A stretch of DNA of 64,000 nucleotides from Pseudomonas sp. ICMP 561. GTDB taxonomy: Bacteria > Pseudomonadota > Gammaproteobacteria > Pseudomonadales > Pseudomonadaceae. The notes beneath the pieces are model-generated. The model ran no database searches, had not been told where the DNA came from, and worked only from the letters and a program-made list of their open reading frames with translations. Of the stretch, positions 8,398 through 21,017 are shown one piece after another (the first letter of the stretch is position 1; every line of letters begins with the position of its first letter). Both the position numbers and the translations under genes were made by a program. The DNA is taken from assembly GCF_002699985.1 (NCBI RefSeq), contig NZ_LKBT01000016.1:32253-96252 (forward strand). The letters are read 5' to 3'.

Positions 8398-10314
8398 ATG
8401 ACCCTGCTCAAATTCAGCGATGTGTCCCTTGCGTTCGGCGCTATGCCGTTGTTGGACAAGGTATCCTGGCAGATCGCCCGTGGTGAGCGGGTGTGCATCA
8501 TCGGTCGTAACGGTACTGGCAAGTCCAGCATGTTGAAGCTGGTCAAAGGCGTGCAAAAGCCTGATGACGGCGCAGTCTGGCGCGCGCCGGGCCTGAAAAT
8601 CGGTGAATTGCCTCAGGAATTGCCAGTAGCCGACGACCGGACAGTGTTCGATGTGGTCGCTGAAGGTCTGGACGGTGTGGGCGCCTTGCTGGCCGAGTAT
8701 CACCACCTTGCGCAGAACTGCGTTACTGAGGAAGACCTGAACAAGCTGATGCATGTTCAGCAAGACCTCGAAGCCCGTGATGGCTGGCGCTTGCAGCAAC
8801 TGGTCGACAGCACCCTGAGCCGGCTGCAATTGCCCGCCGACAAGACTCTTGCCGAGTTGTCCGGTGGCTGGCGTCGTCGTGTCTTGCTGGCCCAGGCACT
8901 GGTTTCCGAACCGGATCTGTTGCTGCTCGACGAGCCAACCAACCACCTGGACATCGGTGCGATTGCCTGGCTGGAAGACGCCCTCAAGGAATTTCAGGGC
9001 GCCGTGCTGTTTATTACGCACGACCGTTCTTTCCTGCAAAACCTCGCAACGCGCATCCTTGAGCTGGACCGTGGCGGTCTGATCGACTGGAACGGCGACT
9101 ACGCCAGCTTCCTGGTTCACAAGGAAGCCGTGCTGGCGGCAGAAGAAACGGCCAACGCGCTGTTCGACAAGCGGCTTGCCCAGGAAGAAGTCTGGATTCG
9201 TCAGGGCATCAAGGCCCGTCGTACCCGTAACGAAGGTCGTGTACGTGCACTCAAGGCGTTGCGCGTTGAGCGCAGCGACCGTCGCGAGCGTACCGGCAAG
9301 GCGAATATCCAGCTGGATACGGCCGACAAGTCCGGCAAACAGGTCATGGTTCTGGACAACGTCAGCTTTGCCCACCCGGGTGGCCCTATGCTGATCAAGG
9401 ACTTCTCCATGGTCCTGCAGCGCGAAGACCGCATCGGTCTGCTGGGTGCCAACGGTACCGGCAAGACCACGCTGCTCAAGCTGATGCTCGACAACCTGCA
9501 GCCAACCAGCGGCTCGGTAGATGTCGGCACGCGTCTGGACGTGGCTTACTTCGACCAGTTGCGTCACCAGTTGGACCTCGAGAAAACCGTGATCGATAAC
9601 GTCGCTGAAGGTCGCGATTTCATTGATATCGATGGTCAGAGTCGTCACGTACTGAGCTATCTGGGCGACTTCCTGTTTAGCCCGCAACGTGCCCGTACGC
9701 CGGTCAAGGCGTTGTCAGGCGGTGAGCGTGCGCGTCTGCTGCTAGCCAAGCTGTTCAGCAAGCCAGCCAACCTGCTGGTTCTCGATGAACCGACCAACGA
9801 CCTGGACGTGGAAACCCTGGAGTTGCTTGAAGAGGTGCTGTTGACCTTCAAGGGCACCGTACTGATGGTGAGCCACGACCGGGCATTCCTCGATAACGTG
9901 GTGACCAGCACCCTGGTTTTCGAAGGCGAAGGCAAGGTCCGCGAATACGTCGGTGGTTATCAGGACTGGTTGCGTCAGGGCGGCTCGCCAAAACTGCTGG
10001 GTGTGACTGACTCCAAGTCGGGCAAGGCCGAACTGGCCACCGCAGTGGTAGAAGCTGCGCCGGTTGAAGCCAAGGAAATGCCGGTGGCGAGCGCCAAGAA
10101 GAAACTCAGCTACAAGCTGCAGCGCGAGCTGGAAGCACTGCCTGAGCAGATCGATGAAGTCGAGTCGCAGATCGCTGCCCTGACTGCTGAAATGGCCGAG
10201 CCTGGCTTCTATCAGCGTCCTGCGGAGCAAACGGCTGCAGTACTGGCACAACTGGAAAACCGTCAGGCTGAACTGGACGGTTTGCTGGAGCGCTGGGCCG
10301 AACTGGACGCCTGA
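8398..10314 (+). CDS. uup: ABC-F family ATPase Uup
   Basis: A 638-residue cytoplasmic ATPase with two ABC domains and no membrane segments. ABC-F proteins act at the ribosome; Uup also affects transposon excision and replication fork processing in E. coli. Domain one carries Walker A GRNGTGKSS, signature LSGGWRRRVLLAQAL and Walker B LLLLDEPTNHLD. Domain two carries GANGTGKTT, LSGGERARLLLAKLF and LLVLDEPTNDLD. The C-terminal ~90 residues (from about 555) form the charged coiled-coil DNA-binding tail (KKKLSYKLQRELEALPEQID). The ATG at 8398 is chosen over an upstream frame because GGAG precedes it and the ABC fold begins at once. A strong terminator follows. Confidence 0.94.
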   Translation: MTLLKFSDVSLAFGAMPLLDKVSWQIARGERVCIIGRNGTGKSSMLKLVKGVQKPDDGAVWRAPGLKIGELPQELPVADDRTVFDVVAEGLDGVGALLAEYHHLAQNCVTEEDLNKLMHVQQDLEARDGWRLQQLVDSTLSRLQLPADKTLAELSGGWRRRVLLAQALVSEPDLLLLDEPTNHLDIGAIAWLEDALKEFQGAVLFITHDRSFLQNLATRILELDRGGLIDWNGDYASFLVHKEAVLAAEETANALFDKRLAQEEVWIRQGIKARRTRNEGRVRALKALRVERSDRRERTGKANIQLDTADKSGKQVMVLDNVSFAHPGGPMLIKDFSMVLQREDRIGLLGANGTGKTTLLKLMLDNLQPTSGSVDVGTRLDVAYFDQLRHQLDLEKTVIDNVAEGRDFIDIDGQSRHVLSYLGDFLFSPQRARTPVKALSGGERARLLLAKLFSKPANLLVLDEPTNDLDVETLELLEEVLLTFKGTVLMVSHDRAFLDNVVTSTLVFEGEGKVREYVGGYQDWLRQGGSPKLLGVTDSKSGKAELATAVVEAAPVEAKEMPVASAKKKLSYKLQRELEALPEQIDEVESQIAALTAEMAEPGFYQRPAEQTAAVLAQLENRQAELDGLLERWAELDA

Positions 10315-10328
10315 TACTCAAGGCCAAT

Positions 10329-10359
10329 AAAAAGCCCGGATCAGTGATCCGGGCTTTTT
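10329..10359 (+). terminator. Rho-independent terminator of uup
   Basis: AAAAAGCCCGGATCA (10329-10343) pairs with TGATCCGGGCTTTTT (10345-10359). A G+C-rich stem flanked by A-run and T-run can stop transcription in both directions. Confidence 0.9.
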
Positions 10360-10396
10360 ATTGTGTGGCAAGCCACTGAATTGATATGCGCACTCC

Positions 10397-10467
10397 GTAG
10401 GAGCTGCCGAAGGCTGCGAAGCGTTCAACATGACACACCGCCATCGCAGCCTTCGGCAGCTCCTACA
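10397..10467. repeat. REP doublet, GTAGGAGCTGCCGAAGGC class
   Basis: GTAGGAGCTGCCGAAGGCTG begins at 10397 and its inverted copy ends GGCAGCTCCTAC at 10467, with about 25 bases between the arms. Five doublets of this class occur in the window, one of them degenerate. Confidence 0.85.
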
Positions 10468-10536
10468 GTCCAATGTCGATAGCGAGACAGCGTTTTGACT
10501 TGGACGGGGAATGCGCTTACTAATCCTGTTGTTGAA

Positions 10537-10977
10537 TCACTCCGCCTTTTTCAGGCGAACGGCGAGTACATCACAAGGTGCGCCATGCAGTACGTCGTTA
10601 GCTGTTGAACCAAGCAACAAGGCCAGGCCATGACGGCCATGACTGCCTACGACGATCAGGTCGCATTTTTCCTTGATCGCCAACTCATGGATTTCCTGGC
10701 GAGGCTGGCCATAGACCAGATGCGCTTCACCAATGTGAGTATCTGGATACTGAGACTTCAGTGCGGCAAGCTTCTCCTTGGCTTGATCAAACTGCTGCTG
10801 CTGAAGTTGCGAAAGATCCATCGGCACGTCGCCGCCGAAGGCCATGGCCATCGGCTCGACGATATGAACCAGTGACAATTTGGCCCCGTTGCGCTCGGCA
10901 ATTTCGCGACCGCGGGAAAGGACAGGGTTGCACTCGTCTGTCAGGTCAACAGCGACCAGAACGTGTTCATACTTCAT
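10537..10977 (-). CDS. uspA: Universal stress protein, UspA family
   Basis: A 146-residue single-domain Usp protein. It starts MKYEHVLVAVDLTDE, the usual first strand with its nucleotide-contacting Asp, and ends VVGSHGRHGLALLLGSTAND. That last segment is close to the ATP-binding pattern G-2x-G-9x-G-S/T, but the spacing I count is eight rather than nine, so ATP binding is not certain. Such proteins accumulate in stationary phase and starvation. A perfect AAGGAGG ribosome site stands before the ATG, suggesting strong translation. It is transcribed alone, divergent from the small membrane-protein gene at 11088. Confidence 0.92.
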   Translation of the reverse strand: MKYEHVLVAVDLTDECNPVLSRGREIAERNGAKLSLVHIVEPMAMAFGGDVPMDLSQLQQQQFDQAKEKLAALKSQYPDTHIGEAHLVYGQPRQEIHELAIKEKCDLIVVGSHGRHGLALLLGSTANDVLHGAPCDVLAVRLKKAE

Positions 10978-11087
10978 GAGGAAGTCCTCCTTAAGGTTGC
11001 GATGCGTTCAGTATGGCTCTTTCAGCCCAATCTGGGCAGGCCATTATTTTCATCTTTGGGTAAGCGGATAAAAAGGCAGCAAGCAAT

Positions 11088-11525
11088 ATGACGTTCTGGA
11101 TAATTCTGTCAATCGTTGGCGTAATGCTTAGCCCTTTGGTCTGGCTGCGACCGTCCCGTCAGCAGGGCGGCAGAATGGCCCTACGGATGGAGGCACGGCG
11201 CATGGGGCTCGCCATGCAACTGTCGGCTCAGGACTGGCCGCACTGGCTGGCCAAAGAGCCGCCAAGCCCCTGCGCTCAATACCATCGGCCCCGACGCGGC
11301 AGCAAACCTTCCGTTTGGGCTTACTGGCAGGCAGAGCCCGGCGTCTGGCTCAATCAGTGGCGTGAGCCTTGCGAGGACGCTGCGTTACTGGCGCACTTCA
11401 ATACCCTGCCGGCGGACGTCTACAAGGTCGAAGCGGACCAGCAGATGGTCACCTTGTATTGGGGCGAGAAGGGCGAATCAGAGGTGTTGCAGCGTATTGC
11501 TGCAGTGCTGAAAGCGCTGGCATAG
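11088..11525 (+). CDS. Small bitopic membrane protein, unknown function
   Basis: A 145-residue protein with one N-terminal membrane helix (residues ~3-20, FWIILSIVGVMLSPLVWL), then a basic stretch (RPSRQQGGRMALRMEARR) that should stay in the cytoplasm, and a soluble Trp-rich domain (VWAYWQAEPGVWLNQWREP). The gene has a fixed place between the Usp gene and fadBA in Pseudomonas, so it is a conserved lineage-specific protein. I recognise no characterised family. Codon use looks like that of its neighbours. Confidence 0.75.
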   Translation: MTFWIILSIVGVMLSPLVWLRPSRQQGGRMALRMEARRMGLAMQLSAQDWPHWLAKEPPSPCAQYHRPRRGSKPSVWAYWQAEPGVWLNQWREPCEDAALLAHFNTLPADVYKVEADQQMVTLYWGEKGESEVLQRIAAVLKALA

Positions 11526-11556
11526 CGTTCACAGCATCAAATTTCAGGCATTAAAA

Positions 11557-11578
11557 AGCCCGATAACAACATCGGGCT
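11557..11578. terminator. Hairpin downstream of the membrane-protein gene
   Basis: AGCCCGAT (11557-11564) pairs with ATCGGGCT (11571-11578). An A-run precedes the stem but no T-run follows, so as an intrinsic terminator it would work better on the reverse strand. Its position after the 11525 stop still suggests a 3' end. Confidence 0.55.
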
Positions 11579-12111
11579 CGGGTTGGCCAGGCAGGCCGGT
11601 AATTCTGTGGCGCTTTGCGGTGCAATGCCCAAAGCGGGTGACGAAAGCCTCGACGGATATGGAAAACTTCACATCGTGCTGTCGTGCGCTGAATGTAGAC
11701 GCTTTGCTCTCATTTGTCGCGCTTTCTTGTATTTATTTTTATGCGTGACCCTATGTGGTGCAAAAACATGCATTCGCAGGTGTTCACTTTTTGCCGATAA
11801 ACACAGTGAATAGAGGCTGATCACGCTCGGCTTGAGGGCTCCTGGGCGTGCGATGCTTTAGGGGATGACCCGCATTTGTCGGTGATTCGTCGAATTGACA
11901 AACCGCAGGATTTGCATGAAGGTAGGCGCACCCAAATCAAACGGGCGTATGAATTGAGCGTTTGGTAGTAAGACAGTTCTTACAGATCCCGGCTACCGCA
12001 TCGACGGGTGTGCCTGAAGATTTGGCGTTTCACCGACGATAACGTCGTAGCCGCGCCAGATTTCAGCGTCCGGTGTGTATTGTTCAGCTTCCATATCGTG
12101 GAGATCAGTTG
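11579..12111 (+). promoter_or_regulatory. Long upstream region of fadBA
   Basis: About 530 bases without a supported gene. The fadBA promoter must lie here. It contains A+T-rich patches near 11725-11790. An ACAAA...TTTGC imperfect repeat near 11897-11914 resembles a degenerate PsrA box but does not meet the consensus. No terminator or repeat was seen. Confidence 0.45.
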
Positions 12112-15469
<3,358 letters not shown>

Positions 15470-15486
15470 CGCGTTTGTTTGATGCG

Positions 15487-15512
15487 AGCCGGGGCCAGGT
15501 GCCCCGGCTTTT
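15487..15512 (+). terminator. Rho-independent terminator of fadBA
   Basis: AGCCGGGGC (15487-15495) pairs with GCCCCGGCT (15501-15509), followed by TTTT and a further T-rich stretch. Confidence 0.88.
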
Positions 15513-15571
15513 GTATTTTTGTATAAGCCATTCCAGAAAAGTTTTTCAGTTTTTTTCGCGAGGACAGCAAC

Positions 15572-15808
15572 ATGAATTTACAGCCAGGTCTCTATCGCCA
15601 TTACAAAGGCCCCGAGTACCGCGTATTCAGTGTTGCCAGGCACTCCGAAACCGAAGAAGAAGTGGTGTTTTACCAAGCGCTGTACGGCGATTTCGGGATG
15701 TGGGTGCGGCCGCTGAGCATGTTTCTTGAGTCCGTCGAGGTTGACGGCGAGCAGGTCCCGCGCTTTGCTTTGGTTCAAGTCGAGCCGAGTCTCTTTTCCA
15801 GGCCGTGA
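15572..15808 (+). CDS. DUF1653 family small protein
   Basis: A 78-residue soluble protein. The segments GLYRHYKGPEYRV, ETEEEVVFYQALYGD and LWVRPLSMF-like MWVRPLSMFLE identify the DUF1653 family, short bacterial proteins folding as a small beta-barrel and of unknown role. GAGGAC precedes the ATG. It is conserved between fadBA and topA in Pseudomonas but is probably a separate transcript, since a terminator lies between fadA and it. Confidence 0.85.
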   Translation: MNLQPGLYRHYKGPEYRVFSVARHSETEEEVVFYQALYGDFGMWVRPLSMFLESVEVDGEQVPRFALVQVEPSLFSRP

Positions 15809-15922
15809 GGCGAGTTCGATCACTATCCCGTGCTTGACCTCCTCTTGTAGCCACTATATATAGCGGGGCCCTGACAGGTTCCAACCGTCTTTCATTTTCA
15901 GTATTCAGGAATTTTCTGATCC

Positions 15923-18532
15923 ATGGGCAAATCGCTGGTCATCGTGGAATCCCCGGCTAAGGCCAAGACCATCAACAAGTATTTGGGCAACCAGTACGTG
16001 GTGAAGTCGAGTATCGGCCATATCCGAGACCTGCCCACCAGCGGTTCGGCTAGCGCCAGTAAAGAACCCGTCAAACGTGGCAAGGCCGCGGTTGGCGAAG
16101 GGCCGGTGCTCACGCCTAAAGAGAAGGCGAAGAAGCAGCTGGTCGCCCGCATGGGCGTCGATCCGGATCATGGCTGGAAAGCCAAGTACGAAATCCTTCC
16201 CGGTAAAGAGAAGGTGATCGAAGAGCTGCGTCGGCTCGCCAAGGATGCTGACACCATCTATCTCGCGACGGACTTGGACCGCGAGGGGGAAGCCATTGCC
16301 TGGCACCTGCGCGAAGCCATTGGTGGGGATGACAGCCGCTACAAGCGCGTGGTGTTCAACGAGATCACCAAGAAAGCCATTCAGGAAGCGTTCTCCAAGC
16401 CGGGCGAGCTGGATATCGCCCGCGTCAACGCTCAGCAGGCACGCCGTTTCCTCGACCGGGTCGTGGGTTACATGGTGTCGCCGCTGCTGTGGCAGAAGAT
16501 TGCTCGTGGCCTGTCCGCCGGTCGTGTGCAGTCGGTTGCCGTAAAGCTGGTAGTGGAGCGTGAGCGGGAAATCCGGGCGTTCAACCCTGAAGAGTATTGG
16601 GAAGTACACGCTGACCTGGGCACTGCCAAGGGCGCCAACGTGCGTTTCGAAGTTGCCCGGGAGAACGGCGAAGCGTTCAAGCCGCTGAACGAAGCTCAGG
16701 CCATGGCGGCGCTGGAAAAGCTCAAGGCTTCCAGCTACAGCATCGCCAAGCGTGAAGACAAGCCGACCAGCAGCAAGCCTTCGGCGCCTTTCATCACCTC
16801 GACCCTGCAGCAGGCTGCCAGTAACCGCTTGGGCTTCGGCGTGAAGAAAACCATGATGATGGCCCAGCGTCTGTACGAAGCGGGTTACATCACTTACATG
16901 CGTACCGACTCGACCAACTTGTCCGCTGACGCGGTAAGCATGGCGCGCGATTACATCGAAGCCGAGTTCGGCAAGAAGTACCTGCCGGAATCGCCAAACG
17001 TCTACAGCAGCAAGGAAGGCGCACAAGAGGCTCACGAAGCGATTCGTCCTTCTGACGTGAACACGCATCCGAGCAAGCTGAGCGGCATGGAGCGCGATGC
17101 TGAGCGCCTGTATGAGCTGATCTGGCGCCAGTTCGTTGCATGCCAGATGCCTCCGGCGCAATACCTGTCGACTACCGTCAGTGTCGCGGCCGGGACCTTC
17201 GAGTTGCGTGCCAAGGGTCGTATCCTCAAGTTTGACGGTTACACCCGTGCCTTGCCGCAGATGACCAAGCCGGGCGATGACGACGTATTGCCGGACATGG
17301 CTCAGGGCGAAACCCTGAAGCTGATCAAGCTCGACCCGAGCCAGCACTTCACCAAGCCGCCTGCGCGTTACTCGGAAGCGAGCCTGGTAAAAGAGATGGA
17401 AAAACGTGGCATCGGTCGTCCGTCGACTTATGCGGCAATCATCTCGACCATTCAGGATCGTGGTTATGTAGCGCTGCACAATCGCCGTTTCTACTCCGAA
17501 AAAATGGGCGATATCGTTACCGAGCGGCTGTCCGAGAGCTTTTCCAACCTGATGGACTATGGCTTCACGGCCGGCATGGAAGAAAACCTCGATGACGTGG
17601 CCCAGGGCGAGCGTGACTGGAAAAACGTGCTCGACGAGTTCTACGGTGATTTCCGCAAGAAACTCGAAGTAGCTGAAGCGCCGGACAGCGGAATGCGTTC
17701 CAACGAACCGGTGATGACTGATATTCCGTGCAAGGTGTGCGGCCGCCCGATGCAGATTCGTACTGCATCTACCGGTGTGTTCCTTGGTTGCTCGGGTTAC
17801 AGCCTGCCACCGAAAGAACGTTGCAAGGCTACCGTCAACCTGACGCCGGGCGATGAAATCGCCGAAGACGACGAAGGTGAATCCGAGTCCCGTGTCCTGC
17901 GCGGCAAGCATCGCTGCCATATCTGCAGCACGGCAATGGATGCTTACCTGCTGGATGAGAAGCGCAAGCTGCACATCTGCGGTAACAACCCGGATTGCGT
18001 TGGCTTTGAAGTGGAAGAGGGCAACTACCGGATCAAGGGTTACGAAGGTCCGAGCCTGGAGTGTGACAAGTGCGGCAGTGAGATGCAGCTCAAGACGGGC
18101 CGCTTCGGCAAGTTCTTTGGTTGTACCAATCCTGACTGCAAGAACACTCGCAAGCTGCTCAAGAGTGGCGACGCAGCTCCACCGAAGATGGATCCGGTGA
18201 AGATGCCTGAGCTCAAGTGCGATAAGGTCGACGATACGTACATTCTGCGTGACGGCGCATCCGGGTTGTTCCTCGCGGCCAGTCAGTTCCCGAAAAATCG
18301 TGAAACCCGCGCGCCGCTGGTCATGGAGATTGCACCGCACAAGGACGAGATCGATCCGAAGTATCACTTCCTGTGTGATGCACCGAAAAAAGATCCGGAC
18401 GGACGCCCAACAGTGATCCGCTACAGCCGCAAGACGAAAGAGCAGTACGTTCAGACTGAAGTGGAAGGAAAGCCAACCGGCTGGAAAGCGTTCTACGACG
18501 GCAAGGCCTGGAAGGTCGAAGACAAGCGTTGA
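15923..18532 (+). CDS. topA: DNA topoisomerase I (type IA)
   Basis: An 869-residue enzyme that relaxes negative supercoils by passing a strand through a transient 5'-phosphotyrosine break. The TOPRIM domain starts at [20 protein letters not shown] and includes [15 protein letters not shown]. The catalytic Tyr is in [14 protein letters not shown] near residue 322. From about residue 595 there are three C4 zinc ribbons ([26 protein letters not shown], each with its second Cys pair), then a ~100-residue C-terminal domain. AGGAA stands before the ATG. Length is standard for Pseudomonas TopA. Confidence 0.97.
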   Translation: MGKSLVIVESPAKAKTINKYLGNQYVVKSSIGHIRDLPTSGSASASKEPVKRGKAAVGEGPVLTPKEKAKKQLVARMGVDPDHGWKAKYEILPGKEKVIEELRRLAKDADTIYLATDLDREGEAIAWHLREAIGGDDSRYKRVVFNEITKKAIQEAFSKPGELDIARVNAQQARRFLDRVVGYMVSPLLWQKIARGLSAGRVQSVAVKLVVEREREIRAFNPEEYWEVHADLGTAKGANVRFEVARENGEAFKPLNEAQAMAALEKLKASSYSIAKREDKPTSSKPSAPFITSTLQQAASNRLGFGVKKTMMMAQRLYEAGYITYMRTDSTNLSADAVSMARDYIEAEFGKKYLPESPNVYSSKEGAQEAHEAIRPSDVNTHPSKLSGMERDAERLYELIWRQFVACQMPPAQYLSTTVSVAAGTFELRAKGRILKFDGYTRALPQMTKPGDDDVLPDMAQGETLKLIKLDPSQHFTKPPARYSEASLVKEMEKRGIGRPSTYAAIISTIQDRGYVALHNRRFYSEKMGDIVTERLSESFSNLMDYGFTAGMEENLDDVAQGERDWKNVLDEFYGDFRKKLEVAEAPDSGMRSNEPVMTDIPCKVCGRPMQIRTASTGVFLGCSGYSLPPKERCKATVNLTPGDEIAEDDEGESESRVLRGKHRCHICSTAMDAYLLDEKRKLHICGNNPDCVGFEVEEGNYRIKGYEGPSLECDKCGSEMQLKTGRFGKFFGCTNPDCKNTRKLLKSGDAAPPKMDPVKMPELKCDKVDDTYILRDGASGLFLAASQFPKNRETRAPLVMEIAPHKDEIDPKYHFLCDAPKKDPDGRPTVIRYSRKTKEQYVQTEVEGKPTGWKAFYDGKAWKVEDKR

Positions 18533-18556
18533 TTTAACGCCTGACTGAACACAAAG

Positions 18557-18587
18557 CCCTCGGTATGCTGGTCGTGCCGAGGGTTTT
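18557..18587 (+). terminator. Rho-independent terminator of topA
   Basis: CCCTCGG (18557-18563) pairs with CCGAGGG (18577-18583), followed by TTTTGTTGTTTT. Confidence 0.85.
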
Positions 18588-18611
18588 GTTGTTTTGGCTG
18601 GGTGAAACTCC

Positions 18612-18680
18612 GGTAGGAGCGAACTTGTTCGCGAGCCGTTGTGGCTGATACACCGCTTCGCGAACAAGTTCGCTCCTACC
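18612..18680. repeat. REP doublet, GTAGGAGCGAACTTGTTC class
   Basis: GGTAGGAGCGAACTTGTTCG begins at 18612 and the inverted copy ends AGTTCGCTCCTACC at 18680. It is a sequence variant of the GAGCTTGCTC class at 6013. Confidence 0.85.
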
Positions 18681-18753
18681 AGGAAGCATTTAATTGAGCT
18701 AATTTGACAAGGCTTGGCTTCAGGTCTTGCTCATCGCTACGGAGACTGCCGCC

Positions 18754-19275
18754 ATGGCGCACGAACTGTATACCCGCACCAATCAAAAGATTTATTTCGC
18801 CGGTCTCGCTCTGGAGTCCATGGGCAAGGCGCAGGAAGGCCGTGCCATGAACGCTCAGGCGCTGTTGCAGGCGGAGCGCGAGTCGGCGTTGTTCCATCTG
18901 TATGGCGCTTTGCTGGGTTTGTGTCACGAGATCGCCGGTTACTATCGTCTGCCGCAAGCCAATGCGCCACGTGCCGAGATGCTGCTCAATCAGGAAGTGC
19001 TGGATGCCCTGGCGATTCCGGAAATGGCCGAACTGGTCGAGTTGGCTCAACACCGGGAAACCTGGCTGGCTCAGTTGCTGGCAGCGTACAACGCCTTGTT
19101 CGAACCGCCGCGCGCGCCGAAAAAAGTGAAAGGCGATGTAACACAGCCATTGATTGTGGCGGTCAACCTCGATGAAGAGCCTGAGGTTGAGCTGACCCGC
19201 GAAGAACTGGAAAGCTGGCGCCAACAGCTCAAAGGGCTGGCGATTCGCTTCCGCGAAGGCCTCAGCGAGTGCTGA
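18754..19275 (+). CDS. DUF6586-like conserved protein
   Basis: A 173-residue soluble, mostly helical protein. It starts MAHELYTRTNQKIYFAGLAL with an ACGGAG site upstream; an earlier start at 18727 is less likely. A conserved LFHLYGALLGLCHEIAGYYR stretch spans residues ~49-68, and the C-terminal third is acidic, with EEPEVELTREELESWRQQLK. It occupies the constant Pseudomonas position between topA and the sulA-lexA genes. No function is known to me. It may be co-transcribed with the 77-residue gene at 19427. Confidence 0.75.
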   Translation: MAHELYTRTNQKIYFAGLALESMGKAQEGRAMNAQALLQAERESALFHLYGALLGLCHEIAGYYRLPQANAPRAEMLLNQEVLDALAIPEMAELVELAQHRETWLAQLLAAYNALFEPPRAPKKVKGDVTQPLIVAVNLDEEPEVELTREELESWRQQLKGLAIRFREGLSEC

Positions 19276-19426
19276 AGTGCAGTGATTGATTGCTCAATGC
19301 GTTCCGTTTTCAAGACGGCTGTTTCAAACAGCTCTGGCACTACGGCTTGTCATAAAACGGGAACAGGCCCTAGGGGCTGGGTCGACAGGCTGCTACAATG
19401 TCGGCCTTTCGTGGAGTACTGCCCTG

Positions 19427-19660
19427 ATGCCAACATCGTTTCTTGAAATTGTGGAACTGCCTGACGGCCGTATAGAACTGCGTCGTGCCGATGATGAGGG
19501 GTCGTTGGTGACGTTGGATTTCTCCGCCGATGCCAAAGAGTTCCTGCAAGGGCAACATGTCGAAATCGCCAAGGCAATGTTGAGTGTCGGTGTACAGATG
19601 GCGGGTCGTCTTGCTGAAGGCGAGCTGGAAAAAGATACCGGCCCGCGAGTTCTTCACTAA
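19427..19660 (+). CDS. Small conserved protein, unknown function
   Basis: A 77-residue protein beginning MPTSFLEIVELPDGRIELRR. The first half has beta-strand character and acidic residues, and the second half is a predicted helix (AKEFLQGQHVEIAKAMLSVG). It is conserved between the DUF6586 gene and sulA in Pseudomonas. It converges on sulA with 21 bases between stops. Function unknown. Confidence 0.75.
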   Translation: MPTSFLEIVELPDGRIELRRADDEGSLVTLDFSADAKEFLQGQHVEIAKAMLSVGVQMAGRLAEGELEKDTGPRVLH

Positions 19661-19681
19661 AGCTGACTTCGCCCGCAATAC

Positions 19682-20152
19682 CTAGCCCAGACGAATGTTG
19701 AGGCTCTGTGCATCACCCATTTTTGCCGCGCTGATCAGTTGTTGACGCAATCCTGTACCGAGCGGATTGATCCAGCTGACAACCGTGTGACTGCGGCCGA
19801 GGCGAAGTGCCTCGCGCGTCAGTTCAAATGCGCTTTGCGTCCCGCGTGGCTGCAGCAGCAAGATCCGCTCGCGGTTGAGGCCTGCATCACGCAGCCAGCT
19901 TTGGGTAAGGCTGGACGGTGGCGCGATCAGGGTCAGCCATCGAGCGTTGGACTCTTCGCTCAGCTCACGCAGGATTGGCGCCAGTAGACTCAGGCAGTTT
20001 CCGGCGGCACCACGCAATGACAGCTCACTGAAGACTTCAGGTTCATTGTTCCATGACGGTACTGCGGCTTCTTTGAGCATGGGCGCAATAGGCTGCGCGA
20101 GGAATGCTTCAAACAGCGGAAGTTGTGATTGCGGGGCCTGGACGAACTGCAT
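19682..20152 (-). CDS. sulA: SOS cell division inhibitor SulA
   Basis: A 156-residue protein that delays septation during DNA damage by binding FtsZ. The body contains the RecA-like region WLTLIAPPSSLTQSWLRDAG, the ILLLQPRGTQSAFELTREAL helix and VVSWINPL. Sequence similarity to E. coli SulA is modest, but the gene order lexA-sulA, with only nine bases between them, and SOS boxes before lexA make the assignment strong. Expression should rise with lexA when RecA triggers LexA self-cleavage. Confidence 0.9.
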   Translation of the reverse strand: MQFVQAPQSQLPLFEAFLAQPIAPMLKEAAVPSWNNEPEVFSELSLRGAAGNCLSLLAPILRELSEESNARWLTLIAPPSSLTQSWLRDAGLNRERILLLQPRGTQSAFELTREALRLGRSHTVVSWINPLGTGLRQQLISAAKMGDAQSLNIRLG

Positions 20153-20161
20153 GATGTCTCC

Positions 20162-20770
20162 TTAGCGACGGATAACGCCGACGCTCAAACCTTCGATAAC
20201 CAGTTCCTGATCCTTGAGATTCACTTCGATGGGCGCGAAGTCCGGGTTTTCGGCAATCAGCCAGACTTTGCTGCCTTCACGCTTGAATCGCTTGACCGTC
20301 ACTTCGTCGCCAATGCGCGCTACCACGATCTGGCCGTTGCGGGCCTCACGGGTGGTGTGCACGGCGAGTAGATCGCCATCAAAAATGCCGACATCTTTCA
20401 TGCTCATGCCTTGCACCCTTAACAGGTAATCGGCACTTGGGTGAAAAAATGCAGGGTTGATGTTGCAGGATTCTTCAATGTGTTGCTGAGCCAGTATCGG
20501 CGCACCTGCAGCGACGCGACCGATGATGGGCAAACCACTTTCTTCGGGCTTTGCTTCAAAGCCTGGGATGCGAATGCCCCGGGAAGCGCCCGGCGTCATC
20601 TCGATAGCGCCCTTGCGAGCGAGGGCTTTCAAATGTTCTTCTGCGGCGTTGGGCGATTTGAAACCCAGTTCCTGAGCGATCTCCGCACGGGTAGGCGGGT
20701 AGCCGTTGTCTTCAAGACAGCGCTTGATGAATCCCAGAATTTCAGCTTGGCGTGGCGTCAGTTTAATCAT
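20162..20770 (-). CDS. lexA: SOS repressor LexA
   Basis: A 202-residue repressor-protease. The N-terminal winged helix (residues ~1-70) includes [17 protein letters not shown] and [20 protein letters not shown]. The self-cleavage site is the Ala-Gly bond in [10 protein letters not shown], the catalytic Ser is in [11 protein letters not shown] and the Lys is in DEVTVKRFK. All residues needed for RecA-stimulated autocleavage are present. Length equals E. coli LexA. Two 16-base SOS boxes lie directly upstream, so the lexA-sulA operon is self-repressed. psrA is divergent, 247 bases away. Confidence 0.97.
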   Translation of the reverse strand: MIKLTPRQAEILGFIKRCLEDNGYPPTRAEIAQELGFKSPNAAEEHLKALARKGAIEMTPGASRGIRIPGFEAKPEESGLPIIGRVAAGAPILAQQHIEESCNINPAFFHPSADYLLRVQGMSMKDVGIFDGDLLAVHTTREARNGQIVVARIGDEVTVKRFKREGSKVWLIAENPDFAPIEVNLKDQELVIEGLSVGVIRR

Positions 20771-20780
20771 GTTGATCGCT

Positions 20781-20796
20781 CTGTCTTTTTATACAG
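20781..20796. promoter_or_regulatory. LexA box 1 (SOS operator)
   Basis: CTGTCTTTTTATACAG reads CTGTATAAAAAGACAG on the lexA strand, a full CTG-N10-CAG match, only 10 bases upstream of the lexA start codon. Confidence 0.92.
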
Positions 20797-20799
20797 TGA

Positions 20800-20815
20800 C
20801 TGGGATTATATACAG
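20800..20815. promoter_or_regulatory. LexA box 2 (SOS operator)
   Basis: CTGGGATTATATACAG is a second CTG-N10-CAG site, three bases from box 1. Tandem boxes allow cooperative binding and tight autoregulation, as in E. coli lexA. Confidence 0.88.
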
Positions 20816-20976
20816 TACGAGCGAGTTGGCAATCGTCCTTTTCTCAGACTTGTTTTCAAGCTCCGGGGGCGGCGCGCCAGGGCGGACCAAGTGGGTGGCT
20901 ACAGCCCGCGGTTTATATGGTTAAATACGCCCCTGTCGGCCCATGGAGTATCGCGGACTTGACAGATACATAATCT

Positions 20977-20990
20977 GAAACGTATGTTTC
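20977..20990. promoter_or_regulatory. PsrA box 1 upstream of psrA
   Basis: GAAACGTATGTTTC matches the published PsrA pattern [G/C]AAAC-N2-4-GTTT[G/C] and is a palindrome apart from its centre. It lies 28 bases before the psrA start. Confidence 0.85.
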
Positions 20991-21003
20991 AAACAAGTGT
21001 TTG
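20990..21003. promoter_or_regulatory. PsrA box 2 upstream of psrA
   Basis: CAAACAAGTGTTTG is a second PsrA-type site that shares its first base with box 1 and ends 15 bases before the start codon. Confidence 0.82.
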
Positions 21004-21017
21004 TCAGGCAGAGAACC

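Noticed and set aside
11893..11915. Possible PsrA box before fadB (ACAAAC...TTTGC)
   Set aside because: The spacing and right half do not match the [G/C]AAAC-N2-4-GTTT[G/C] pattern; fadBA may still be a target through a site I cannot see.
15905..18667. 920-residue open frame on the reverse strand opposite topA
   Set aside because: It mirrors topA codon by codon, a common result of high G+C codon bias, has no ribosome site and resembles no family.
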